From Limnoraphis robusta CS-951 (GTDB lineage: Bacteria > Cyanobacteriota > Cyanobacteriia > Cyanobacteriales > Microcoleaceae), in contig NZ_LATL02000134.1 in NCBI RefSeq assembly GCF_000972705.2, positions 1 through 16,383 of the forward strand: DNA of 16,383 nucleotides, in the 5' to 3' direction. The notes beneath the pieces are model-generated. The model was not told where the DNA came from and made no database searches. It was given only the letters and a program-made list of their open reading frames with translations. The position numbers and the translations under genes were made by a program. This document shows positions 6,537 through 14,868 of this stretch, piece by piece (positions within the stretch are counted from its first letter, which is position 1; every line of letters begins with the position of its first letter).

Positions 6537-6543
6537 CCCTAGA

Positions 6544-6714
6544 TTAACTCAAGCCGAGCCAGGATAGCAACCCTTGTCCGGTAAAATATTCAACAGCGAG
6601 TGTGATGACAAAACCGACCATCGCGGCGCGGCCATTTAAACGTTCCGCATAACGATTAAATCCAAATTTCGGTTCTTCTAAGTTGGGGGTAGTTGTCGGT
6701 TGTGTTTGTGTCAT
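6544..6714 (-). CDS. hli: High-light-inducible protein (Hli/SCP), one-helix chlorophyll-binding protein
   Basis: A 56-residue protein with the light-harvesting-like motif AERLNGRAAMVGF (residues 23-35), in which Glu, Asn and Arg bind chlorophyll and the inter-helix salt bridge forms, followed by one membrane helix (to about 45) and a short GLLSWLGLS tail. Hli proteins dimerise in thylakoid membranes, bind chlorophyll and carotenoid, and dissipate excess energy during photosystem II repair and high light. The frame is open further upstream to 6831, but those residues are unlike the family; ATG at 6712-6714 gives the usual short polar Thr/Pro-rich N-terminus. A minus-strand TACAAT (6754-6749) may be the -10, giving a leader of about 27 nt. 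Confidence 0.92.
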   Translation of the reverse strand: MTQTQPTTTPNLEEPKFGFNRYAERLNGRAAMVGFVITLAVEYFTGQGLLSWLGLS

Positions 6715-6860
6715 AGATGTTTGATTGTCCTGCACGGGTCTTACTTTAATTGTAATCCTTCTCAAAATAAACGTTCTCAGTTGACTTGTGCTGAGAGTCT
6801 CCGCCATAGTATACATGAAGCGGACGATCACATCACTATCTAAATTGGAGGTTTTGATTT

Positions 6861-7643
6861 ATGGCAACCGACTCAGCAACGCTTCTCGCTCTTGATTTTG
6901 ATGGGGTTGTCTGTGATGGTATGATTGAATATTTTCAGACGGCATGGCGAACCTATTGTCGCATTTGGTCGCCTTCTGATCCAGTACCGACAAATGATCT
7001 CGCCCAAAAATTCTATCGGACTCGCCCAGTCATCGAAACAGGTTGGGAAATGCCTATATTGGTGCGAGAATTGGTCAAGGGAACGTCTGAAACCGAGATT
7101 TTGCAAGATTGGCCGACGATTGCTAAACAGACGATTACCGAAGAAAATTTAGATCCGAAAACGTTATCGACTCAACTCGATAGTATCCGTGATCAATGGA
7201 TTTTCGAGGATTTACCCAGTTGGTTGTCTTTACATCGGTTTTATCCAGGAGTGATTGAACGGGTCAAGTTATTTTTAGAGTCTTCTTTACAGCTTTATAT
7301 TATCACAACGAAAGAAGAACGGTTTGTGCGATCGCTTCTCGAACAAGGAGGGGTGAATATGGCAGAAGGGACGATTTTTGGCAAAGGGGAAAAACGTCCT
7401 AAATATGAAATTTTGCGAGAGTTATTGGCAACAATTAAACCGACTCCCAATATTTGGTTTGTCGAAGATCGACTCAATACCTTACTGACGGTTCAACAAC
7501 AACCCGATTTGGGCGATGTGCGTTTGTTTCTGGCAGACTGGGGTTACAATACTCAAACCGAACGAAATTCTGTCAGCGAATATCCGCGTATTCAGCTTTT
7601 ATCTTTGTCTGAGTTTATAGAAGACTTTTCGGCTTGGGGATAA
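6861..7643 (+). CDS. HAD-superfamily hydrolase
   Basis: A 260-residue haloacid dehalogenase-type phosphatase. Motif I is LDFDGVVCDG with nucleophile D12 and acid/base D14; motif II is the IITT stretch (147-150); motif III is K181 in the KRPKYEI segment; motif IV is FVEDR with E202 and D203. Residues about 20-130 form a helical cap of C1 type. These enzymes hydrolyse phosphate monoesters through an aspartyl-phosphate in the cytoplasm; the substrate is not predictable. The ATG at 6861 follows a good GGAGG (6847-6851) at nine bases. nurA starts 81 bp after the stop. Confidence 0.88.
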   Translation: MATDSATLLALDFDGVVCDGMIEYFQTAWRTYCRIWSPSDPVPTNDLAQKFYRTRPVIETGWEMPILVRELVKGTSETEILQDWPTIAKQTITEENLDPKTLSTQLDSIRDQWIFEDLPSWLSLHRFYPGVIERVKLFLESSLQLYIITTKEERFVRSLLEQGGVNMAEGTIFGKGEKRPKYEILRELLATIKPTPNIWFVEDRLNTLLTVQQQPDLGDVRLFLADWGYNTQTERNSVSEYPRIQLLSLSEFIEDFSAWG

Positions 7644-7724
7644 CAAAACCTCAGAAGTTGCCTGAAAGATCAATTTTGTTCTATGATTAAACTCATTACC
7701 TGTTTTCAAGTCCTCTGAAAACCT

Positions 7725-8939
7725 ATGCTTGATCTCACAAAACTCGCCCTACAAATGCAGGGAATGAGTCAACACATGAGTCGGGAAGTCGAAGCCGCCC
7801 GTAAACGCTTAGAGGTGGCTGAAAGCTTATTTGAAGCGGCTAAACCCCATCAAAGTAAGTTAGTTGCTCATCAGGAAAATTTAGGAAATCGCATTTTATT
7901 TAATGCAGCAAAGCCTGTGGAACCGATAGATACTTGTTCCTATATTCCCGTTCCCCCAAAAGTTCATACGGTATTCGCTACAGATGGTTCTCAAATTTCA
8001 CCCAGCGCTCACGAAATTGCCTATTGTTATTTGTTAAATGTTGGTCGGATTATTTTATATTATGGTCAGAGTCGTCATCCGGTTTTAGATAGTGTTCCCG
8101 AAATTTATTATCAGCCGGAAGATTTATATATTTCTCGTCAATGGGGAATTAGAACCGAAGAATGGATGGGCTATCGGAGAATGGTTTCCGAAGCCGTTAT
8201 TTTAGCAGAAATTGGAGAGCATTTATTAAAAACATCAAGTCAATTAACCACCCCAACCTTAGCAATGGTAGATGGTTCTTTAACTTATTGGTTTCTTGAA
8301 CAACTTCCCTGGGAAGCCCGCAATTTAATCTTAGAACCGATATTAGACGCTTGGGAGAGTTTACGGTTAGCCGGAATTCCGATATTAGGATATGTGAGTG
8401 CTTCTCGCAGTAGTGAAACGGTGTCTTTTTTGCGGTTAGAAGCTTGTCCTCACCCCGAACCCAACTGTATTAAATATTGTCCGACGGTGGGAATTATTGA
8501 TAGCCAAGGTTTTTCTAAAAAAGCACCCTGTCAAGGAGTTGAACCGTTGCGAGATACAGTGGTTTGGGCGTCTAAATTACAACCCGGTCAACGTAGTCCG
8601 TTATGGCGATCGCAAGCTAAAATATTAGATCTGTATGATGGTCATCAAGTCTATTTTTGTTATGTGAATGTCGGAACAGAAATCGCCAGAATTGAAATTC
8701 CTGCTTGGGTGGCTGAAAATTCCGAACAGTTAGAATTAGCATTAGGAATGATGATCGCCCAAGTTAAAAAAGGCTATGGTTATCCCGTAGCGTTAGCAGA
8801 AGCCCACAACCAAGCTGTTGTCAAAGGAGGCGATCGCACTCGTTTTTTTGCAATGTTAGAACAGCAAATGATTAAAGCTGGAATGAAAAATATTGGAACG
8901 TCTTATAAAGAAGCCAGAAAACGGGGAAGTATTGCTTAG
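7725..8939 (+). CDS. nurA: NurA-family 5'-3' nuclease (DNA double-strand break repair)
   Basis: A 404-residue NurA-domain protein. The conserved metal-binding acids lie in ATDGSQI (D87) and MVDGSL (D183), with further family positions around LGYVSASRSSE (221-231) and PVALAEAHNQAV (354-365; E359 and H361 are candidates). Archaeal NurA partners the HerA helicase in resecting DNA ends; cyanobacterial members are usually encoded alone, as here, with no herA in the window. A helical N-terminus (about 15-50) may serve dimerisation. A cysteine cluster C241, C248, C252 and C269 within a Pro-rich insert may bind zinc or an Fe-S cluster. Transcription may continue from the HAD gene. The convergent kinase gene ends seven bases after the stop. 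Confidence 0.85.
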   Translation: MLDLTKLALQMQGMSQHMSREVEAARKRLEVAESLFEAAKPHQSKLVAHQENLGNRILFNAAKPVEPIDTCSYIPVPPKVHTVFATDGSQISPSAHEIAYCYLLNVGRIILYYGQSRHPVLDSVPEIYYQPEDLYISRQWGIRTEEWMGYRRMVSEAVILAEIGEHLLKTSSQLTTPTLAMVDGSLTYWFLEQLPWEARNLILEPILDAWESLRLAGIPILGYVSASRSSETVSFLRLEACPHPEPNCIKYCPTVGIIDSQGFSKKAPCQGVEPLRDTVVWASKLQPGQRSPLWRSQAKILDLYDGHQVYFCYVNVGTEIARIEIPAWVAENSEQLELALGMMIAQVKKGYGYPVALAEAHNQAVVKGGDRTRFFAMLEQQMIKAGMKNIGTSYKEARKRGSIA

Positions 8940-8946
8940 AAAGCAC

Positions 8947-10272
8947 TCATTTAGAGTTTAACCAATCTTGAATTTCTAGAATCAGCCAAAGAGATTCTTC
9001 TTCTGTTAATCCTCTACCAATTTGATGAGTTTTAGTCCCCGAACGAATCATTACTGCATAATGGTTGGACTTGATTTCCTTCACAAAAACACCTGAAAAA
9101 TCGGAAATATTAGCATATTCTACCCTATCACTTAATCCAAAGGACTTGCGTTTGGTTTCAATTTTATTGTGGCTCAAGTTAACATAAATTTTCTCATTAC
9201 ATAAATTGATCCGTATCGCTAATAAGATGAGCATCACAATGGATAATATTAAGAGTAGAAAGGGATTCGTAAGTATCAAAATCAAAAAAAAGGGTATTGG
9301 TGCAAGAAACCTAATCATTTCTTGACAGTCCAGTTCCATGAATCCTTGGGCGGGGAAGTAAATCTTTAAAAAATAGCGTGATTTACTCAATTTAATTTTA
9401 CTGTATTCAGGTTGAGCAATTTTTCTAATTTTTGCAGGTTGGGAATGAATAGAATGCTGATTTTTTGTCGAGAGAAAACACTCTAACGCCACCTTTGCCG
9501 TTTGAAAACGTTTTTCTACCGCAATTTCTGTCATTGTCTCTAACCAACTGATCAAATGAGGACTAATACTAACGCGATCGCTAAATAGAATGCGAGACTC
9601 TTTTTGAGGTAAATCTGCGGGTGTAATTCCGGTTAATAAATGAATTAATGTTGCTCCTAACGCATACAAATCAGAAGCCGCAACCGCTCGTCCCCAAAAC
9701 TGTTCTAAAGGTGCATAACCACTGGTTCCAACCACAGTAAACGTTACTCCAGTGACATGAGCTTGAGCTTGTACCGCTCCAAAATCAATCAAATAAATCT
9801 GTTTATCTTTTCCATAAATTAGGTTACTAGGTTTGATATCTCGATGCAAAACCGGAGGACTAAGCTGATGTAAATAAATGAGAATTTCTAAAACATTTTT
9901 AGCAATATTTTTGACATCAGACTCAGTAAATCGTTTTCCGTTTTCAATGAGTTCTTGTAGGGAAGATCCGGGAATATAATCTTGAACTAACCCAAACCAA
10001 GGTAAACCCGATCCCGTTTCTCTATCGATGGAAAAATAGTCTCGATATCGAGGAATGCGAGGATGATCGAGGGATTGTAAAACTTCAGCTTCTCGTTCAA
10101 ATAATTTTAACTCCTCCCATTCCATCTGGGGACTAAACGCCAGTAACTTGACGGTGACTTGTTCCTGGGTGTGTAAGTCTGTTGATAACCAGGTTTGACG
10201 TCCAGCAGCAGTGCGTCCCAATTGTTTTTGGAGTTGGTATCGTTCCTGTAAAATGTTTCCTGAGATTAACAT
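8947..10272 (-). CDS. Membrane-anchored Ser/Thr protein kinase
   Basis: A Hanks-type kinase of 441 residues from the ATG at 10272. A TTG at 10308 would add 12 residues, but family members start close to the ISGNILQERYQL segment, so I prefer the ATG. Kinase motifs: K42 in VTVKLL, E61/E63 in the alpha-C helix, catalytic HRDIKPSN (143-150), DFG (163-165) and APLEQ (187-191), so activity is likely. The glycine loop (LGRTAAGRQTW) is a variant of GxGxxG. After the kinase domain (to about 268) comes a basic linker, a hydrophobic hairpin of two membrane helices (about 320-353) and a C-terminal region (about 358-441) of beta-rich, PH-like appearance ending in an amphipathic helix. The arrangement suggests a cytoplasmic kinase tethered to the membrane; its targets are unknown. 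Confidence 0.85.
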   Translation of the reverse strand: MLISGNILQERYQLQKQLGRTAAGRQTWLSTDLHTQEQVTVKLLAFSPQMEWEELKLFEREAEVLQSLDHPRIPRYRDYFSIDRETGSGLPWFGLVQDYIPGSSLQELIENGKRFTESDVKNIAKNVLEILIYLHQLSPPVLHRDIKPSNLIYGKDKQIYLIDFGAVQAQAHVTGVTFTVVGTSGYAPLEQFWGRAVAASDLYALGATLIHLLTGITPADLPQKESRILFSDRVSISPHLISWLETMTEIAVEKRFQTAKVALECFLSTKNQHSIHSQPAKIRKIAQPEYSKIKLSKSRYFLKIYFPAQGFMELDCQEMIRFLAPIPFFLILILTNPFLLLILSIVMLILLAIRINLCNEKIYVNLSHNKIETKRKSFGLSDRVEYANISDFSGVFVKEIKSNHYAVMIRSGTKTHQIGRGLTEEESLWLILEIQDWLNSK

Positions 10273-10458
10273 ACCGAAAAGGGTGTGAGGAGGTTGTACT
10301 CTTTCCAAGTTAGCATAGGTTTCCCAAAGCCTCAGTCACTCGTTTTCTGATATACTGAATTGAATCGATTAAGTTAATGAAAAATATGGTAAGCTCTTAT
10401 AGATAAGCTCGAAAAGAAGTAAGTATTGCGTAATTGTTCTCAAATTATAATTAGACTA

Positions 10459-11520
10459 ATGATATTAGATCAAAAAAAGCTTCCGACTAATACAACGACA
10501 CAGTACCATGCGATACATAGATGGTTTAATTTTATAGCAGGATTTTCACCTGAATTTGTCTGGAATTGTTGCGAGAAAGCCAACCTAGATGATGATTCAA
10601 AAATACTAGATCCATTTGCCGGATGTGGTACAACTCTTGTGGAAGCTTGCAAACATGGGCTAAGATGTTTTGGCTACGAACCGAATCCTTTCTTTTGTAG
10701 AATAACTCAAGGTAAACTTCCATTCAAGAATTGCTTGGAATCTCTAGAAAAAATTGAATATATTCTATTAAACGGATTTAAAAACCCCCAAGAAATATCA
10801 ATAAAAACACTTTACCAGATTGCAATGGAAATAATGAATGATTCTATTGGCATCTATTTACAATTATCTGAAGCTACAAATGGCTTAACTAACGTTACAC
10901 CCAACTCAGTTAGTAATACCGAAGCCAGAGAATTATTACTAGCAGGTTTAGGAGTTATAAATACAGAAATGTCAAGTGATCAAGCTGTTGAAGAGTGGAA
11001 ACGACGTCAAGCACTCAAATTTGATACGGAAACGGCTGTAACTTTTTCTGTATACCGTAACATTCGTCAAGTAGGAACGATATTTTTTGAGAAAGCCTAC
11101 GAAATTACAGATGGGTTTCAGTCCTTTTCTTCTGAGAGTATCCACAGTCATCCTTATCTTTTACCCATTTTTCAACATTTGAATGGAATATTTAGTAAAT
11201 CCGCTTTAAAAAAACAAATTGGAAGTATTTCAGATACCTCAATTTCTCGTCCTGCATCTGAACGTTTAGCTAAACTACTTGAAGAAAGAGTTATCCCCAG
11301 TAATATTAATCGGGGAGAAGTGTTACAACAACTTGAAGCAACGTTAGAAGGTATTGTTCGTGATTTAGTAGGACGTATATTACTAGAATCTATTGTAGAA
11401 AATGCACTAAACAAAAGAGGAATAAATTTTGAGCGTGAAAGTGAATACACAAGCCTACCTGGTGTGGTTTATAATTTTAGAGCCGATTTTGTGATCCCTG
11501 ATTCAAATAATACACTATAG
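10459..11520 (+). pseudogene. R-M remnant, 5' part: methyltransferase N-terminus fused to nuclease, cut short by a MITE
   Basis: A 353-residue ORF from the ATG at 10459 (a TTG at 10426 would add 11). Residues 10-90 are the N-terminus of an N4/N6-type DNA methyltransferase: RWFNFIAGFSPEFV, then SAM-binding motif I DPFAGCGTTLVEA (51-63) and GYEPNP. The catalytic (S/D/N)PP(Y/F) motif that should follow is absent. From about residue 115 the sequence is unlike a methyltransferase and leads to YNFRADFVIP (338-347), which resembles the first strand of a PD-(D/E)XK nuclease (D343). I infer an internal deletion that joined a methyltransferase gene to its restriction endonuclease gene. The frame ends at a TAG that lies inside the inserted MITE (11518-11520). 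Removing the MITE and one TA joins it in frame to the 11673-11960 fragment. Confidence 0.65.
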
Positions 11521-11672
11521 CACTACGCAAATTGGTTAGGACATTTTTAGATTCTGAAACCCTTTCATAGTCTGCTGTTCCCTCTCTTGCAAACTTTGCT
11601 CTCGCCGGAAACCGCCGGGCCGCAAGTTTGCGCTGTTCCCCGTTCCCTGTTCCCGATTCAAGTAGCGCTATA
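11516..11672. mobile_element. 153-bp MITE with TA target duplication
   Basis: The element spans 11518-11670 and is flanked by TA on both sides (11516-11517 and 11671-11672). It starts TAGCACTAC and ends GTAGCGCTA, inverted repeats matching at eight of nine positions. TA duplication with short inverted repeats is typical of IS630/Tc1-mariner-type MITEs. Inside are a GC-rich hairpin and TTCCC(C/T)G-type repeats common in cyanobacterial intergenic DNA. Deleting it with one TA restores an open frame through the host gene, which strongly supports these borders. Confidence 0.75.
11589..11631. repeat. Inverted repeat inside the MITE
   Basis: GCAAACTT (11589-11596) pairs with AAGTTTGC (11624-11631), and the loop contains GCCGG and CCGGC-type complementary GC runs. 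It may be a nested palindromic repeat or part of the MITE's own fold. Confidence 0.6.
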
Positions 11673-11960
11673 GCATTTATAGAAGTGCGTAAATCTTCTT
11701 CTAGACACGCTTCATTATATGCGAAAGATAAGATGTTTTCAGCGATTAATTGGAAAGGGTATAACTCGAATTTACTGGGCGTTTTAGTTGTAGATGGAGA
11801 ATGGACAGGGCAAACTCTTCGCGTGATGGCTAATGTATTTGATTATGTTGTTCCGATAGAGCGAATTAATGATTTAGCCGATACACTCTATGCTTATCTT
11901 AACGGGGATCGGTCAAAATTGAAATGGTTGATTAAATTTAGTATCAATCCCATCAACTAA
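11673..11960 (+). pseudogene. R-M remnant, 3' part: C-terminal piece of the PD-(D/E)XK-like nuclease
   Basis: Ninety-five residues continue the gene interrupted by the MITE: FIEVRKSS, then RHASLYAKDKMFSAINWKG, LLGVLVVDGEWT and a C-terminal helical part. FIEVRK fits the second half of a PD-(D/E)XK nuclease core (E, then R or K), complementing D343 of the 5' part, and GVLVVDG is a likely following strand. The open frame extends upstream to 11628, but that part lies in the MITE. No start codon or ribosome site of its own is evident, so it is probably not translated independently. I cannot name the restriction enzyme family. Confidence 0.6.
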
Positions 11961-12047
11961 AATCATTAACAAAAATGACAAGATAGAAATAAAATAGAGA
12001 ATAGAATACTCAATGAAAGCTGATTATAGAGTTTTTAGATAAATTTT

Positions 12048-12740
12048 ATGTCGATTCTAACTGAAAGTCTGAATATTTGGCAACAAATCGCTTTAGTTGC
12101 AGTTTGGTTAGGCGTTATTTTACTCCTTGCTGAAGGTTTAAATCGTTTGATGTCTGTGGAGGCGGAAGTCTCCCGAAAGGTTGTTCATATTGGCACGGGA
12201 AATGTTATTCTACTGGCATGGTGGCTGAATATTCCCGCTTGGATTGGCATTTCAGCAGGGGTAATTTCTGGGATTATCGCTCTAATTTCTTATAAATTTC
12301 CGATTTTACCGAGTATTAATAGTGTCGGACGCAAAAGTTTAGGAACGTTTTTTTATGCGGTGAGTATTGGTGTTTTAATCGGCTGTTTCTGGCCCATAAA
12401 TCAACCTCAATATGCTGCTTTAGGGATTTTAGTGATGACTTGGGGTGATGGACTTGCGGCTGTCATCGGTCAGAATTTCGGACGACATCGCTATGAAATT
12501 TGGGGAATTCAAAAAAGTTGGGAAGGTTCTCTAACCATGTGCTTAGTGAGTTATCTTGTTTCTAGCTTAATTTTATTCACAGTACAAGGAAATATTTGGC
12601 AAACTTGGGTTATTTCTGTGATTGTTGCAGTTATGGCTACAGCAATGGAAGCGTTTTCTAAATTAGGCATTGATAACCTAACGGTTCCTCTCAGTAGTGC
12701 GGCGTTAGCTTTTTTTCTGAATCAATATTGGCCGGGATAA
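12048..12740 (+). CDS. Phytol/polyprenol/diacylglycerol kinase-type membrane protein
   Basis: A 230-residue protein with about six or seven membrane segments. The family signature lies at RKVVHIGTGN (43-52) and in the block TWGDGLAAVIGQNFGRHRYE (130-149), continued by GIQKSWEGSLTM (152-163), as in CTP-dependent phytol kinase (VTE5) and dolichol/polyprenol kinases. Phytol kinase phosphorylates phytol released from chlorophyll, feeding phytyl-diphosphate into tocopherol synthesis in cyanobacteria. The length suits VTE5-like proteins, but a different prenol substrate cannot be excluded. ATG at 12048; the upstream 87 bp are AT-rich without a distinct Shine-Dalgarno sequence. Confidence 0.85.
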   Translation: MSILTESLNIWQQIALVAVWLGVILLLAEGLNRLMSVEAEVSRKVVHIGTGNVILLAWWLNIPAWIGISAGVISGIIALISYKFPILPSINSVGRKSLGTFFYAVSIGVLIGCFWPINQPQYAALGILVMTWGDGLAAVIGQNFGRHRYEIWGIQKSWEGSLTMCLVSYLVSSLILFTVQGNIWQTWVISVIVAVMATAMEAFSKLGIDNLTVPLSSAALAFFLNQYWPG

Positions 12741-12826
12741 TCGAGAATTTAAACCCAATTCTTTAACCAAGCTCAAATAATCGTTGTAATAGGATGTAGG
12801 GTGTACCCCAAAATCAGCTTTCCCGG

Positions 12827-13171
12827 TTAACTCAGCTTTTGCACAGAGTCAGGCTGAATCAGGCGTTTTTGACCCCGACGAAAGGCATATACTACAAATA
12901 CTGGAAAAATCAGCAGCGTCCATAGCCCAAACGTACCATGAATCCCTTCAATCGCTTCTAACTTCGGTAAAAAAATTCGGCTAAACCGCCGATCATCAGT
13001 ATCATACCTCCAAGCGGCCATCAGAATTGCCGCGATCGCACAGATCCCTGTGACTCCATGCAAAATGCGGAGAAGCAGGGGTTGATAGGGGTGAGAAAGT
13101 TTACCTAACTTCCTAGCTTGCTTGGTGGTGAGTCCAAGGTTAGTCAGGCTAGAATAAGGGTTTGAGACCAT
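12827..13171 (-). pseudogene. Cytochrome-b-like cyanobacterial membrane protein, apparently truncated
   Basis: A 114-residue protein with two membrane segments (about 33-53 and 79-97) carrying H38 and H78, the style of heme-binding cytochrome b/b561-type membrane proteins. From memory, relatives in cyanobacteria are about twice as long, with further helices after a RLIQPDS-like stretch, which here ends in QKLS and a TAA. The codons after the TAA read PGKLILGYTLHPITTII before a TGA, which looks like a continuation of the family sequence, with CAA changed to TAA. The C-terminal half is otherwise gone, since the convergent kinase-like gene ends 86 bp away. Start is ATG 13169-13171 (a TTG precedes it). 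It may still be translated as a two-helix protein. The family comparison is from memory. Confidence 0.5.
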
Positions 13172-13579
13172 CAATACAGTTAAAGTCTCTGCTGATAGTA
13201 GCGTCTAGATGAGACAGAGCAGTAATAGGTAGATATTCATAATCCATCAGGTTAAAGATTTTTGGATTAAATTGGAAATATGAGATTAAACAGGGCATAA
13301 TCTTTAGGTATCTTTGCTATCTCGACCATTGAATTCAGTCAATACAGGTTTTTGAGGGGGTGAAGTCGGAAAGGAAAAAGGGGGAATCTCACGGGGAACC
13401 CTGGGCTGATGTGGCATCCATCTCGATACCTAAGTGTTTAGCTAACAGATTTCACGAATTGATCGTGATAGCTTCAGAAAAAGGGTTAGCCCGTCTCGCT
13501 TGTTTGACTTCCAACTTCAAGTACAGACTCCAGCAGATTTCTTGCTCGGGGAGATGACGTATCCATCGGAAAAGTGCAG
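13172..13579. other. Long intergenic region and htrA leader
   Basis: About 400 bases without a convincing gene. A 65-codon plus-strand frame (13360-13557) has no domain, no good start signal and unconvincing composition, so I treat it as chance. The stretch must hold the divergent promoters of htrA and the 13171 gene. Confidence 0.5.
13272..13301 (+). promoter_or_regulatory. Possible htrA promoter
   Basis: TTGGAA (13272-13277), an 18-base spacer, then CATAAT (13296-13301). If used, htrA would have a leader of about 270 nt. The match is moderate and no operator could be identified. Confidence 0.3.
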
Positions 13580-14791
13580 ATGAACTTGTCTTTAAAACAA
13601 CTCACAGTATACTTGGCTCTACTCTCAATCGGTGGTGGCACAGGATGGTTAGGAAATCGCTACCTGCAAGCGAGAAACCTGACTCACAACTCCCCCGCAG
13701 TTCCCGTGGTTCGTCAGTTACCTGTGAACACAGAGCCTTTGGTTGCAGAAAATCGAGTCGTTGAACGCAGTAGTTCAAACTTTATTGCGGAAGCTGCCGA
13801 AAAGGTCGGCCCGGCGGTTGTGCGAATTGACGCGGCTCGTCAACTCTCCAGAAATGAGCCAGGATCTCTCAATAATCCCCTGTTTAAACGGTTTTTTGGT
13901 GATCAACTCCCGCAGTCTGATGAACGGGTACGACGCGGAACGGGTTCAGGCTTTATTGTTGCGGCCGATGGTCGCCTGATTACGAATGCTCATGTGGTTG
14001 ATGGCGCAAATACGGTACTGGTTACTCTCAAAGATGGTCGCACTTTTGAAGGCAAAGTTAAAGGGGTTGATGATTTAACCGATGTAGCGGCGATTAAAAT
14101 TGATGTCAAAGATTTACCGATTGCTCCGATGGGTAGCTCTGAGCGGATTGTTCCGGGACAGTGGGCAATTGCTATCGGCAATCCTTTAGGATTGGATAAT
14201 ACTGTTACAGTTGGGATTATTAGTGCGACTGGTCGAACGAGTTCTCAAGTGGGGATTCCCAACAAGCGAGTCCGCTTTATTCAAACGGATGCGGCGATTA
14301 ATCCGGGGAATTCGGGTGGGCCGTTATTGAATGATAAAGGACAAGTGATTGGGGTGAATACAGCAATTCGAGCCAATGCACAGGGGTTAGGATTTGCCAT
14401 TCCGATTGAAACGGCTGTCAGAATTGCTAATCAGTTATTTGAAAAAGGCAAAGCGGATCATCCATTCCTTGGAGTTCAAATGGTCGAGTTGACTCCGAAA
14501 ATTAAAGAAGAAATGAGTGAACAGCTTGAAGTGAAGTTGCTCAAAGACCGAGGGGTATTGATTGTGAGGGTTGTGGAAGATTCTCCTGCGGCTAAAGCCG
14601 GGATTTTAAAAGGAGATATCCTGCAAAAAGTTAGCGGTATTGCGGTTACAACACCTGCTCAAGTTCAAGAAGAAGTCCATCAGAAGGCGGTTGGCGAGGA
14701 ATTAGCGCTCGAAATTAACCGAGAAGGTCAAGTTCAAAACCTCAAACTCAAAACCACTGTTTTCCCCGAATCAGCTTTGTCTGGAGATTGA
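13580..14791 (+). CDS. htrA: HtrA/Deg-family serine protease (trypsin-like plus one PDZ domain)
   Basis: A 403-residue protein from the ATG at 13580; a GTG at 13574 would add two residues, but GGAAA at 13568-13572 spaces best with the ATG. An N-terminal hydrophobic stretch (about 8-27) is a signal anchor, placing the protease in the periplasm, cell envelope or thylakoid lumen. The trypsin-like domain carries the full triad: H138 in TNAHVVDG, D168 in LTDVAAIKI and S245 in NPGNSGGPL. One PDZ domain follows (about 297-392), as in cyanobacterial HtrA, HhoA and HhoB; which of the three this is cannot be decided here. Deg proteases degrade or refold damaged proteins under light and heat stress. The stop codon overlaps the TTGA next to the following IS605-type left end. 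Confidence 0.93.
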   Translation: MNLSLKQLTVYLALLSIGGGTGWLGNRYLQARNLTHNSPAVPVVRQLPVNTEPLVAENRVVERSSSNFIAEAAEKVGPAVVRIDAARQLSRNEPGSLNNPLFKRFFGDQLPQSDERVRRGTGSGFIVAADGRLITNAHVVDGANTVLVTLKDGRTFEGKVKGVDDLTDVAAIKIDVKDLPIAPMGSSERIVPGQWAIAIGNPLGLDNTVTVGIISATGRTSSQVGIPNKRVRFIQTDAAINPGNSGGPLLNDKGQVIGVNTAIRANAQGLGFAIPIETAVRIANQLFEKGKADHPFLGVQMVELTPKIKEEMSEQLEVKLLKDRGVLIVRVVEDSPAAKAGILKGDILQKVSGIAVTTPAQVQEEVHQKAVGEELALEINREGQVQNLKLKTTVFPESALSGD

Positions 14792-14809
14792 ATAAATAGC
14801 CCGACCCGG

Positions 14810-14839
14810 CTCCCACCTACGCGCTGATCTTGGTGGGAG
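14810..14839. repeat. IS605-type left-end hairpin
   Basis: CTCCCACC (14810-14817) pairs with GGTGGGAG (14832-14839) across a 14-nt loop. Its place beyond the 3' end of tnpA is where the left-end subterminal hairpin belongs. It also lies 19 bases after the htrA stop and could end htrA transcription, though no T-run follows. Confidence 0.65.
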
Positions 14840-14868
14840 TCAGAGATGCGTATCGGTGTCGTGCAGGC

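Noticed and set aside
6736..6760. HLR1 (RpaB) site upstream of hli
   Set aside because: One half (ATTACAAT) fits well, but the second half matches only about four of eight positions.
6715..6831. N-terminal extension of Hli (start at 6831)
   Set aside because: The residues do not resemble Hli proteins, and a predicted -10 lies inside the region; the short form fits the family.
11515..11675. CTATAGCA direct repeat (11515-11522 and 11668-11675) as an 8-bp target duplication
   Set aside because: Deleting the 153 bp between the copies leaves the host gene out of frame with a stop, whereas the TA-based borders restore it; much of the repeat is part of the inverted ends.
13360..13557. 65-codon ORF upstream of htrA
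   Set aside because: No recognisable domain, poor start context and mixed composition; more likely leader DNA.
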